Shown here: piece after piece, positions 33,884 to 41,100 of the stretch
Layout of the letters: every line of letters starts with the position of its first letter
How positions within the stretch are numbered: the stretch's first letter is position 1
Source: Pseudomonas fluorescens
Lineage (GTDB): Bacteria > Pseudomonadota > Gammaproteobacteria > Pseudomonadales > Pseudomonadaceae
Assembly (NCBI RefSeq): GCF_902497995.1
Contig: NZ_CABVII010000037.1
Coordinates: forward strand, 1 to 50,094
Direction of reading: 5' to 3'
DNA: 50,094 nucleotides
Position numbers and translations under genes: made by a program
Notes under the pieces: generated by a model
What the model saw: only the letters and a program-made list of their open reading frames with translations
What the model was told of the DNA's origin: nothing
Database searches by the model: none

Positions 33884-34861
33884 TCAAGTATCGAGATTAC
33901 CTGCCAGGAACTGCTTCAACCGCTGGCGCATCACCATGGCCTCGTTACCCAGGCAACCGATCGAAGATCCGGCCAGGCTCTCCTGCGCCAGATCGGACGC
34001 ATCCCCCGCCAGCATCACCTGGCAATCCAGGCTCAAGGCCAGGCGATTCAAACGTCGTGGCAATTCGGGGGCTGGCAAATGATTGGAAAGCAGGACCAGC
34101 GCCTGGGGCTTGACCCTTTCGCAGACCAGGGTCAATTCGTCGAATGGCTGACCCAGCGCCAGCACTTGAATGGCCGAATCGACACTGCTCAGAAACAGCG
34201 TCGTCACCAGCAGTTCGAGTTCACGGCACTGATCGTTCAGTGGACAGACGATCACGCGTCGAGGTTGCATGACCCGCACCAGCAGCAGACGCTGCAACAC
34301 GCGAGAACGCAGAAAACCATCCAGGAACAGCCATTCGCTGGTCTGGCCAAAGGCTTCCTGGCGCTGCAGCAACAGTCTCCAGAGCGGAAGCAGGATGTTC
34401 TGGAACACGACATTCAACGGATAACTGGAAAAGATTTGCCCATAGACCTGCTCCAATCGAACTTCGTCAAAGGCGCTGACGGCCGCCTGAACCTGCTCCT
34501 GCCATTGCGTGTAATCCGCTTGCACGAGCTCATTCGGGATGATGGACGCAAGAGACTGGAGCGGTGCGGTCCTGGCCAGTATCTTGCCAACCTTGCTGAC
34601 CGCAACGCCGCGTTCGATCCAGCCGAGGATGCTGTGAATCCGCTCGATATCGTTCATCGAATACAACCGATGCCCACTGTCGGTGCGCGTGGGCTGAATC
34701 AGGCCATAGCGTCGTTCCCAGGCGCGTAGCGTGACCGGGTTGACGCCGGTCAGGCGCGCCACTTCCCGAATTGGAAACAGTTCTTCCCGTTCAATTGGGG
34801 CAGCGCCTTGCACAGTCGAGACTGCGTCGGTCAGTACAGGCATGTACAGGTCTATGTCCAT
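33884..34861 (-). CDS. MerR family regulator, LitR/PplR-like
   Basis: A 325-residue regulator. The N-terminal MerR helix-turn-helix is LFPIREVARLTGVNPVTLRA WERRYGL, with GHRLYSMNDIERI as the wing and dimer helix. The C-terminal ~200 residues are a B12-binding-like module (a four-helix part with EWLFLDGFLRSRVLQRLLL then an alpha/beta part VIVCPLNDQCRELELLV), but the base-on cobalamin motif DxHxxG is absent, as in class II LitR proteins. In P. putida the class II LitR PplR1 works with a short LOV protein; the adjacent LOV gene supports the same pairing. ATG 34861 has GGGA ten bases upstream; ATG 34843 is possible. Confidence 0.85.
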   Translation of the reverse strand: MDIDLYMPVLTDAVSTVQGAAPIEREELFPIREVARLTGVNPVTLRAWERRYGLIQPTRTDSGHRLYSMNDIERIHSILGWIERGVAVSKVGKILARTAPLQSLASIIPNELVQADYTQWQEQVQAAVSAFDEVRLEQVYGQIFSSYPLNVVFQNILLPLWRLLLQRQEAFGQTSEWLFLDGFLRSRVLQRLLLVRVMQPRRVIVCPLNDQCRELELLVTTLFLSSVDSAIQVLALGQPFDELTLVCERVKPQALVLLSNHLPAPELPRRLNRLALSLDCQVMLAGDASDLAQESLAGSSIGCLGNEAMVMRQRLKQFLAGNLDT

Positions 34862-34866
34862 GTGAA
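34843..34866. promoter_or_regulatory. Putative LitR/PplR-type operator
   Basis: TGTACA-N12-TGTGAA at the 5' end of the MerR gene matches, with one mismatch, the T(G/A)TACA-N12-TGTA(C/T)A site that I recall for P. putida PplR1. It overlaps the MerR start codon, which would allow autorepression. The match is by eye and from memory of the consensus. Confidence 0.35.
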
Positions 34867-34955
34867 TTGGATCCCATTGTACCTCGCATGCCCTATCGCT
34901 ATTCAAGACGTTTATAAGCGACAAATGTAACTGGCGTACCAGGTACTGCTGGCTG

Positions 34956-34980
34956 GATTTCGCGAGCAGGCTCGCTCACA
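34956..34980. repeat. Partial REP
   Basis: ATTTCGCGAGCAGGCTCGCTC ACAG is a degenerate single REP between the MerR and folM genes. The usual CCCGCTCC stretch is shortened. Confidence 0.5.
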
Positions 34981-35056
34981 GACGATGCCCCACCCAATAG
35001 GTAGCCCAGTCCCGTTCGCTGGTATAGTTTTGCTCTCACTGCGACGCGAGCCGTTC

Positions 35057-35767
35057 ATGACCTCTTCATTCGCCCCGATCCTCATCACCGGTGCCGGCCA
35101 GCGTGTCGGCCTGCACTGTGCACAGCGACTGCTCGAAGACGGCCACCCGGTGATCTTCAGCTACCGCAGCGAGCGTCCTGGTGTGCAAACCCTGCGCGAC
35201 CTGGGGGCGACTGCGGTGTTTGCAGACTTCTCCACCGAAGCCGGGATCTTCGCCTTCATCGGCGAACTGAAAACCCACACCGACAGCCTGCGGGCGATCG
35301 TCCATAACGCCTCCGAATGGCTGGCCGAAACCCCGGACACCGACGCTGCCGCCTTTACCCGCATGTTCAACGTACACATGCTGGCGCCCTACCTGATCAA
35401 CCTGCATTGTGCCGATTTGCTCGAACGCTCACGCCCCGCCGACATCGTGCACATCGGCGATGACGTGACCCGCAAGGGCAGCAGCAAGCACATCGGCTAC
35501 TGCGCCAGCAAAGCCGGGCTCGATAGCCTGACCCTGTCTTTCGCCGCCAAATACGCGCCGACCATCAAGGTCAACGGTATCGCGCCAGCCCTGCTACTGT
35601 TCAACCCCGACGACGACGCGGCGTACCGCGCCAAGGCATTGGCCAAGTCCGCGCTGGGCATCGAACCCGGCAGCGAAGTGATCTACCAAAGCTTGCGTTA
35701 TCTGCTCGACAACCCTTATGTCACCGGCACGACCCTGACCGTCAACGGCGGACGGCACCTCAAGTAA
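35057..35767 (+). CDS. folM: Dihydromonapterin reductase
   Basis: A 236-residue short-chain dehydrogenase of the FolM/pteridine reductase type, reducing dihydromonapterin to tetrahydromonapterin. NADP-binding TGAGQRVGLHCA (11-22), NAS in HNASEW, active-site Tyr and Lys in GYCASKAGLDSL, and NGIAPALL near the C-terminus. Followed 21 bp later by folE and then folX, the three-step monapterin pathway. Tetrahydromonapterin is the cofactor of Pseudomonas phenylalanine hydroxylase. Confidence 0.93.
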   Translation: MTSSFAPILITGAGQRVGLHCAQRLLEDGHPVIFSYRSERPGVQTLRDLGATAVFADFSTEAGIFAFIGELKTHTDSLRAIVHNASEWLAETPDTDAAAFTRMFNVHMLAPYLINLHCADLLERSRPADIVHIGDDVTRKGSSKHIGYCASKAGLDSLTLSFAAKYAPTIKVNGIAPALLLFNPDDDAAYRAKALAKSALGIEPGSEVIYQSLRYLLDNPYVTGTTLTVNGGRHLK

Positions 35768-35788
35768 GTGCCCCCGCGAGGATGTTCC

Positions 35789-36349
35789 ATGACGTTACCC
35801 CTGTCCCAGAGCTATCGCGAGATCCTCATCGGTCTCGGTGAAAACCCCGACCGCGAAGGCCTGCGCGACACCCCGGTGCGCGCAGCCAAGGCCATGCAGT
35901 ACCTCTGCCATGGCTACGAGCAGTGTGTCGAAGAGATCGTCAACGGCGCGCTGTTCGCTTCCGACAATGATGAAATGATCATCGTCGACAACATCGAGCT
36001 GTATTCGCTCTGCGAACATCACATACTGCCCTTCATCGGCAAGGCTCATGTGGCTTATATTCCAACGGGCAAGGTGCTGGGCCTGTCGAAGATTGCGCGG
36101 CTGGTGGACATGTTCGCCCGTCGCCTGCAAATCCAGGAAAACCTCACCCGGCAAATCGCCGAGGCCGTGCAGCAAGTGACCGGCGCGGCGGGCGTCGCGG
36201 TGGTCATCGAAGCCCGGCACATGTGCATGATGATGCGCGGCGTCGAGAAACAGAATTCGACCATGAACACCTCGGTGATGCTCGGGGCCTTTCGCGAATC
36301 GAGCAACACCCGCCAGGAGTTTCTGCAATTGATCGGACGGAGCAAGTAG
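35789..36349 (+). CDS. folE: GTP cyclohydrolase I
   Basis: A 186-residue enzyme converting GTP to dihydroneopterin triphosphate. Zinc ligands Cys75 and His78 in LCEHHILPF and Cys146 in ARHMCMMMRGV; GTP-binding DNIELYSLCEHH and YIPTGKVLGLSKIAR. Length is typical of the type I enzyme. ATG 35789 follows GAGGATG. Between folM and folX in one operon, matching the second folE copy of pseudomonads (folM-folE-folX) rather than the main folate copy. Confidence 0.96.
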   Translation: MTLPLSQSYREILIGLGENPDREGLRDTPVRAAKAMQYLCHGYEQCVEEIVNGALFASDNDEMIIVDNIELYSLCEHHILPFIGKAHVAYIPTGKVLGLSKIARLVDMFARRLQIQENLTRQIAEAVQQVTGAAGVAVVIEARHMCMMMRGVEKQNSTMNTSVMLGAFRESSNTRQEFLQLIGRSK

Positions 36350-36351
36350 CA

Positions 36352-36732
36352 ATGCCACAACTTCAACCAGGAATGGCGCGCATCCGGGTCAAGGACCTGT
36401 GCCTGCGCACCTTCATCGGGATCAACGAGGATGAAATCCTCAACAAGCAGGATGTGCTGATCAACCTGACCATCCTCTATGCCGCCCAGGCAGCGGTGCG
36501 TGACAACGACATCGATCACGCGCTGAACTACCGAACCATCACCAAGGCGATCATCGCCCATGTGGAGGGCAATCGCTTCGCCCTGCTCGAACGCCTGACC
36601 CAGGAAATTCTCGACCTGGTCATGGCCAACGAGTCGGTGCTGTATGCCGAGGTCGAAGTCGACAAGCCCCACGCCCTGCGTTTCGCCGAGTCGGTATCGA
36701 TTACGCTGGCGGCAGGCCGGGCTACTGCGTAG
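36352..36732 (+). CDS. folX: Dihydroneopterin triphosphate 2'-epimerase
   Basis: A 126-residue FolB/FolX-fold enzyme epimerising dihydroneopterin triphosphate to the monapterin form. RIRVKDLCLRTFIGINEDE opens the fold, DHALNYRTITKAI is the family motif, and EVEVDKPHALRFAESVSI closes it. Context after folM-folE favours FolX over the folate aldolase FolB. The start follows the folE stop by two bases. Confidence 0.93.
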   Translation: MPQLQPGMARIRVKDLCLRTFIGINEDEILNKQDVLINLTILYAAQAAVRDNDIDHALNYRTITKAIIAHVEGNRFALLERLTQEILDLVMANESVLYAEVEVDKPHALRFAESVSITLAAGRATA

Positions 36733-36824
36733 CAGCGGCAAGCTACAAGCCTCAAGCCGCAAGCTGTAAACTGACAGCCACCGCAATCCACCTTGCAGCT
36801 TGAAGCTGTCTCGCAGAGACCCCC
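36733..36824 (+). other. Short intergenic region with AAGCTxCAAGC-type repeats
   Basis: Contains GCAAGCTACAAGC, GCAAGCTGTAAACT and CTTGCAGCTTGAAGCTG, degenerate direct and inverted copies of a motif common in Pseudomonas intergenic DNA. They can form an imperfect hairpin between folX and the DUF1244 gene. Confidence 0.5.
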
Positions 36825-37121
36825 ATGACTGATCAACAACGCCTGGAACTCGAAGCCGCCGCCTTCCGCCGGCTGGTTGCCCACCTGGACAGCCGCAAGG
36901 ATGTGCAGAACATCGACCTGATGAACCTCTCCGGTTTCTGCCGCAACTGCTTGTCCAAGTGGTACAAGGCCGCTGCCGACGAACGCCAGATCGAGGTGAG
37001 CCTCGATGACGCCCGCGAAGTGGTCTACGGCATGCCGTACGCTGAGTGGAAAGCCCAATACCAGCAGGAAGCCAGCACCGAACAACAAGCGGCATTCGCC
37101 AAAGGAAAACCCAATGAGTGA
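36825..37121 (+). CDS. DUF1244 family protein
   Basis: A 98-residue protein with the DUF1244 core: AFRRLVAHLDSRKDVQNIDLMNLSG, GFCRNCLSKWYKAAADE and AREVVYGMPYAEWKAQYQ. The Cys pair in FCRNCL is conserved in the family. Function unknown. It overlaps the downstream HopJ-like gene by eight bases; the pair is conserved in pseudomonads. Confidence 0.88.
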   Translation: MTDQQRLELEAAAFRRLVAHLDSRKDVQNIDLMNLSGFCRNCLSKWYKAAADERQIEVSLDDAREVVYGMPYAEWKAQYQQEASTEQQAAFAKGKPNE

Positions 37122-37452
37122 TTTGAACACCCTGCGCGCCAGCCTCAAGAGCGGCGATCACGTTTTTGCCGACACCCTGGCCTTTATCGCCGCGGGTTAC
37201 GATTATCAGCCTCAGGCGTTCAACAATGGCGGCGTGGAAAACGCCGCCGGGCAGAACGAAGGTTCGTGCAAGACCCTGGGCCTGGCACTGCTGGAAGGTC
37301 TGAGTGATGAAGAAGCGCTGTTGGCGTTTGGCGAGCATTACCGTTCGGTGGTAGCGACGCCTGAGGGCAATGACCATGGCAATATCCGCGCGTTGATTGC
37401 GCAGGGTCTGGCTGGCGTCAAGTTCACACAGCAGCCACTGACTCGCCGGTAA
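37114..37452 (+). CDS. HopJ type III effector family protein
   Basis: A 112-residue protein of the HopJ family (FADTLAFIAAGYDYQPQAF, GQNEGSCKTLGLALL, ALLAFGEHYRSVVATPEGNDHGNI). Named from a P. syringae candidate effector, but the family is widespread in non-pathogens and no type III machinery is near, so secretion is unlikely here. Start overlaps the DUF1244 gene, indicating cotranscription. Confidence 0.88.
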   Translation: MSDLNTLRASLKSGDHVFADTLAFIAAGYDYQPQAFNNGGVENAAGQNEGSCKTLGLALLEGLSDEEALLAFGEHYRSVVATPEGNDHGNIRALIAQGLAGVKFTQQPLTRR

Positions 37453-37569
37453 CCGCGCAAACCACATCCCGACTTTTAAGATTGACCCGGCGACTTTATT
37501 TCGTTTGCCGGGCACTGCTGCTCACGGCTTAGATAAAAAGAAGCATCCCTTCTTCAGAGTCAGGCATCC

Positions 37570-38820
37570 ATGAGCAGCGAAACCATCAGCCAGTCGATCA
37601 ACATCGTGCACCCCGTCATGCTCAGCCACGGCAAAAACGCCGAGGTCTGGGACACCGATGGCAAACGCTACATCGACTTCGTCGGCGGCATCGGCGTACT
37701 GAACCTCGGCCATTGCCATCCGCGCATAGTCGAGGCCATTCGCGAACAAGCTACCCGGCTGACCCACTACGCGTTCAACGCCGCCCCTCATGTGCCCTAC
37801 ATCGAACTGATGGATCATCTCACCGCGTTCATTCCGGTGGACTACCCGGTCAGCGGCATGCTCACCAACAGCGGCGCGGAAGCGGCGGAGAACGCCCTGA
37901 AGATCGTCCGTGGTGCCACCGGCCGCACGGCAATCATTGCTTTCGATGGCGCCTTTCACGGCCGCACGCTGGCCACGCTCAACCTCAATGGCAAAGTCGC
38001 GCCTTACAAACAAAAAGTCGGCGTGTTGCCGGGTCCGGTGTATCACCTGCCCTTCCCCAGTCAGGACAACGGCGTGACCTGCGCCGAGGCCTTGAAAGCC
38101 ATGGAGCGCTTGTTCAGCGTCGAAATCGACGTCGAAGACGTGGCCTGTTTCATCGTCGAACCGGTGCAGGGCGAAGCGGGCTTCCTGGCGATGGACGTGG
38201 AATTCGCCCAGGCACTGCGCCGCTTCTGTGACGAGAAAGGCATCCTGTTGATCGCCGATGAAATCCAGTCCGGCTTCGGCCGCACCGGCCAGCGTTTCGC
38301 GTTCTCGCGACTGGGCATCGAGCCGGACCTGATCCTGCTCGGTAAAAGCATCGCCGGTGGCGTGCCGCTGGGTGCGGTGGTCGGGCGCAAGTCGCTGCTC
38401 GACACCTTGCCCAAGGGCGGACTGGGCGGCACCTATTCGGGTAATCCCATCGCCTGCGCCGCGGCGTTGGCGACGCTCGACGAAATGACTGACGCGCATC
38501 TTCACGCCTGGGGTGCGCAACAGGAAGAAGCAATTGTCAGCCGCTACCAAGCCTGGAGCGCCAGCAAGCTGTCACCGTATCTGGGCCGCTTGACCGGCGT
38601 CGGGGCGATGCGCGGCATCGAGCTGATCAATGCTGATGGCACACCGGCAGCGGCACAACTGACGCAGCTGCTGGCCCTGGCTCGAGACGCCGGTTTGCTG
38701 CTGATGCCCAGCGGTAAATCGCGCCATATCATTCGCCTGCTGGCGCCACTGACCACTGAGGCTGCAGTGCTTGAAGAAGGGCTGGATATCCTTGAGGCGT
38801 GCCTGGCGAAGCTTTCCTGA
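37570..38820 (+). CDS. Class III (4-aminobutyrate-type) aminotransferase
   Basis: A 416-residue PLP-dependent aminotransferase. PLP-lysine Lys259 (LLGKSIAGGVPLGAV), cofactor contacts TNSGAEAAENAL (99-110), AFDGAFHGRTLA, ADEIQSGFGRTG, and TYSGNPIACAAAL. The family includes GabT; size and sequence also suit the 2-aminoadipate transaminase type known from lysine breakdown in P. putida. No succinate-semialdehyde dehydrogenase gene is adjacent, so GABA is not favoured by context. Monocistronic, followed by a REPIN. Confidence 0.9.
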   Translation: MSSETISQSINIVHPVMLSHGKNAEVWDTDGKRYIDFVGGIGVLNLGHCHPRIVEAIREQATRLTHYAFNAAPHVPYIELMDHLTAFIPVDYPVSGMLTNSGAEAAENALKIVRGATGRTAIIAFDGAFHGRTLATLNLNGKVAPYKQKVGVLPGPVYHLPFPSQDNGVTCAEALKAMERLFSVEIDVEDVACFIVEPVQGEAGFLAMDVEFAQALRRFCDEKGILLIADEIQSGFGRTGQRFAFSRLGIEPDLILLGKSIAGGVPLGAVVGRKSLLDTLPKGGLGGTYSGNPIACAAALATLDEMTDAHLHAWGAQQEEAIVSRYQAWSASKLSPYLGRLTGVGAMRGIELINADGTPAAAQLTQLLALARDAGLLLMPSGKSRHIIRLLAPLTTEAAVLEEGLDILEACLAKLS

Positions 38821-38843
38821 AAAGCAACGGCCCAACGCAAATC

Positions 38844-38933
38844 CTGTGGGAGCGGGCTTGCTCGCGAAAGCGGTGTGTCATTCAGTATTGATGTCGACTG
38901 ACACTACGCCTTCGCGAGCAAGCCCGCTCCCAC
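38844..38933. repeat. REPIN
   Basis: CTGTGGGAGCGGGCTTGCTC GCGAA and its complement flank a core with ATTGATGTCGACTGACAC. The core is nearly the same as in the 43.65-kb REPIN although the arms differ. Confidence 0.88.
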
Positions 38934-38971
38934 CCTAGAGCTGTATTGGCCGTGGAATCGTGAACACAAAA

Positions 38972-38994
38972 AAACCGGCCGAAGCCGGTTTTTT
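38972..38994. terminator. Bidirectional terminator between the aminotransferase gene and trxB
   Basis: AACCGGC (38973-38979) and GCCGGTT (38984-38990) around CGAA, with an A-run on the left and a T-run on the right, so it works for both convergent transcripts. Confidence 0.9.
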
Positions 38995-39008
38995 CTACGA
39001 CAGCAGAA

Positions 39009-39965
39009 TCAAGCGTTCTGCAGATCGTCGAGGTAACGCTCGGCATCCAGTGCCGCCATGCAGCCTGCGCCGGCCGAGGTGATGGCCTGACGGTAAACGT
39101 GGTCAGCCACATCACCAGCGGCAAAGATACCTTCGAGACTGGTGGCCGTCGCGTTGCCGTCACGGCCGCCCTGCACCACCAGGTAACCGTCTTTCAACGT
39201 CAGCTGGCCTTCGAACAACGACGTGTTCGGGGTGTGGCCGATGGCGATGAACACACCGTCGACTGTCAACTCGTCGAAGCTGCCGTCGTTGTTCTTCAGG
39301 CGAGCACCGGTCACGCCCATGTTGTCGCCCAGCACTTCGTCCAGGGTCGCGTTCAGCTTCAGGACGATCTTGCCTTCGGCAACCCGGGCATTGAGCTTGT
39401 CGATCAGGATCTTCTCGGCGCGGAAGGTTTCGCGACGGTGGATCAAGGTCACAGTGCTGGCGATGTTGGCCAGGTACAGGGCTTCTTCCACAGCGGTGTT
39501 ACCGCCACCCACCACGGCCACTGGCTTGTTGCGATAGAAGAAACCGTCGCAGGTCGCGCAGGCCGAAACGCCTTTGCCCATGAACGCTTCTTCCGACGGC
39601 AGACCCAGGTAACGGGCGCTGGCGCCGGTGGCTATGATCAGCGCGTCGCAGGTGTAGGTCGCGCTGTCGCCGGTCAGGGTGTACGGCTTGGCAGCGAAGT
39701 CCACGGCATTGATGTGATCGAAGACGATCTCGGTTTCAAAACGCTCGGCGTGCTCTTTCATGCGTTCCATCAGCGCCGGGCCGGTCAGGCCATGGACATC
39801 GCCCGGCCAGTTGTCGACTTCAGTGGTGGTGGTCAGTTGACCACCGGCCTGCATGCCGGTGATCAGCAAAGGCTTGAGGTTGGCACGGGCGGCATAGACC
39901 GCGGCGCTGTAACCGGCAGGGCCGGAACCGAGAATAATCACTCGCGAATGACGGACTTCAGACAT
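39009..39965 (-). CDS. trxB: Thioredoxin-disulfide reductase
   Basis: A 318-residue FAD/NADPH flavoenzyme that reduces thioredoxin. FAD-binding ILGSGPAGYSAAVYAARA (11-28), redox-active Cys136 and Cys139 in SACATCDGFF, NADPH-binding VVGGGNTAVEEA, and C-terminal GIFAAGDVADHVYRQAITSAG. Start at 39965 has GGAG upstream and aligns with the E. coli enzyme. Pseudomonads carry two trxB copies; this one is beside cysZ. Confidence 0.97.
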   Translation of the reverse strand: MSEVRHSRVIILGSGPAGYSAAVYAARANLKPLLITGMQAGGQLTTTTEVDNWPGDVHGLTGPALMERMKEHAERFETEIVFDHINAVDFAAKPYTLTGDSATYTCDALIIATGASARYLGLPSEEAFMGKGVSACATCDGFFYRNKPVAVVGGGNTAVEEALYLANIASTVTLIHRRETFRAEKILIDKLNARVAEGKIVLKLNATLDEVLGDNMGVTGARLKNNDGSFDELTVDGVFIAIGHTPNTSLFEGQLTLKDGYLVVQGGRDGNATATSLEGIFAAGDVADHVYRQAITSAGAGCMAALDAERYLDDLQNA

Positions 39966-40280
39966 GACCTGCTCCTGTTGACCGCCCTGGAATACCAGGC
40001 GCGGAACGCCGGGTTGCCGGCGGGAATAAAAAAGGACCGTTGAAAGCACTTGGGGAAGGCTTGGGCTCGACAGTCCTGGAAAAAGATTGGGTGCAGCGTA
40101 TCGAGGGGGCGAAGATTAAGGAAATACGGTTTAACAATCCAGCTCATAGGCGGTCTCTATCTCATCGCGATGGATATCTGGGCGCCTTTGTTACAGTTAA
40201 TGTCGATGTCGCTGCCACGCTTTCCCCTGTCAGGCAAAGCCGGTAAGGTCGGCGCGTTTCCCCTTTGCTCGGAGCACGCT
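39966..40280 (+). other. Divergent promoter region between trxB and cysZ
   Basis: About 315 bp without a convincing gene; short frames present have no ribosome site. It must hold the leftward trxB and rightward cysZ promoters. I see no clear repeat or operator. Confidence 0.5.
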
Positions 40281-41033
40281 ATGCCCGCCCCCGTTCTGTC
40301 CGGCCCGCAATACCTGCGCGAAGGCCTCAGGCTGGTCCTCAGCCCCAGCCTGCGTTTGTTCGTATTGTTGCCGCTGGCGATCAACCTGGTGCTGTTCGTC
40401 GGATTGATCTATTTGGCCAGCCATCAATTCAGCCTGTGGGTCGATACCTTGATGCCGTCCCTGCCTGACTGGCTGAGTTTTCTCGGTTACGTCCTCTGGC
40501 CGCTGTTCGTGGTGCTGGTGGTGTTGATGGTGTTCTTCACCTTCACCATGCTCGCCAATGTCATCGCCGCGCCGTTCAATGGTTTCCTGGCGGAAAAAGT
40601 CGAAGTGGTGGTGCGCGGCACTGACGACTTCCCGGCCTTCAGTTGGGGTGAACTGGTTGCCATGGTTCCCCGCACCCTCGCCCGGGAAATGCGCAAACTG
40701 GGCTACTTCCTGCCCCGCGCCATCGGCTTGTTCATCCTCTCGTTCATCCCGGTGGTCAACATCATCGCCGCGCCGCTGTGGCTGTTGTTCGGGGTGTGGA
40801 TGATGGCGATCCAGTACATCGACTACCCGGCGGATAACCACAAGCTGGGCTGGAACGAGATGCTCGCCTGGCTGCGGCAGAAACGTTGGCAGAGCATGGG
40901 CTTTGGCGGCAGTGTTTATCTGGTGCTGCTGATTCCGGTGGTCAACGTTCTGATGATGCCTGCTGCCGTGGCGGGGGCGACGCTGTTCTGGGTCCGTGAG
41001 CGCGGTGCGGAAAACCTGGTGGTCCAGCGCTGA
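40281..41033 (+). CDS. cysZ: Sulfate transporter CysZ
   Basis: A 250-residue inner-membrane protein with the CysZ/EI24 pattern: four long helices and re-entrant segments, FTFTMLANVIAAPFNGFLAEKVE, REMRKLGYFLPRAIGLFIL and YIDYPADNHKLGWNEM. CysZ mediates proton-driven sulfate uptake for cysteine synthesis. Start ATG 40281 follows GGAGC. Confidence 0.94.
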   Translation: MPAPVLSGPQYLREGLRLVLSPSLRLFVLLPLAINLVLFVGLIYLASHQFSLWVDTLMPSLPDWLSFLGYVLWPLFVVLVVLMVFFTFTMLANVIAAPFNGFLAEKVEVVVRGTDDFPAFSWGELVAMVPRTLAREMRKLGYFLPRAIGLFILSFIPVVNIIAAPLWLLFGVWMMAIQYIDYPADNHKLGWNEMLAWLRQKRWQSMGFGGSVYLVLLIPVVNVLMMPAAVAGATLFWVRERGAENLVVQR

Positions 41034-41072
41034 ACGGGTCATAAATCCATCATCAAACCGCCACAATGACGA

Positions 41073-41100
41073 CATGACCCCAGCCGACACTGGGGTCATG
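41073..41100 (+). promoter_or_regulatory. Perfect hairpin covering the glycosyltransferase start codon
   Basis: CATGACCCCAG (41073-41083) and CTGGGGTCATG (41090-41100) are exact complements around CCGACA. The ATG at 41098, the preferred start of the glycosyltransferase, is inside the right arm, so in mRNA the start would be base-paired. On DNA the palindrome could also be a protein-binding site. Confidence 0.6.

Noticed and set aside
37114..37452. Type III secretion effector role for the HopJ-like protein
   Set aside because: The family is widespread in non-pathogens, and no hrp box or secretion genes are near; it is cotranscribed with DUF1244.
40040..40246. Small frames between trxB and cysZ
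   Set aside because: No ribosome site, no family resemblance, and poor codon bias; treated as promoter DNA.
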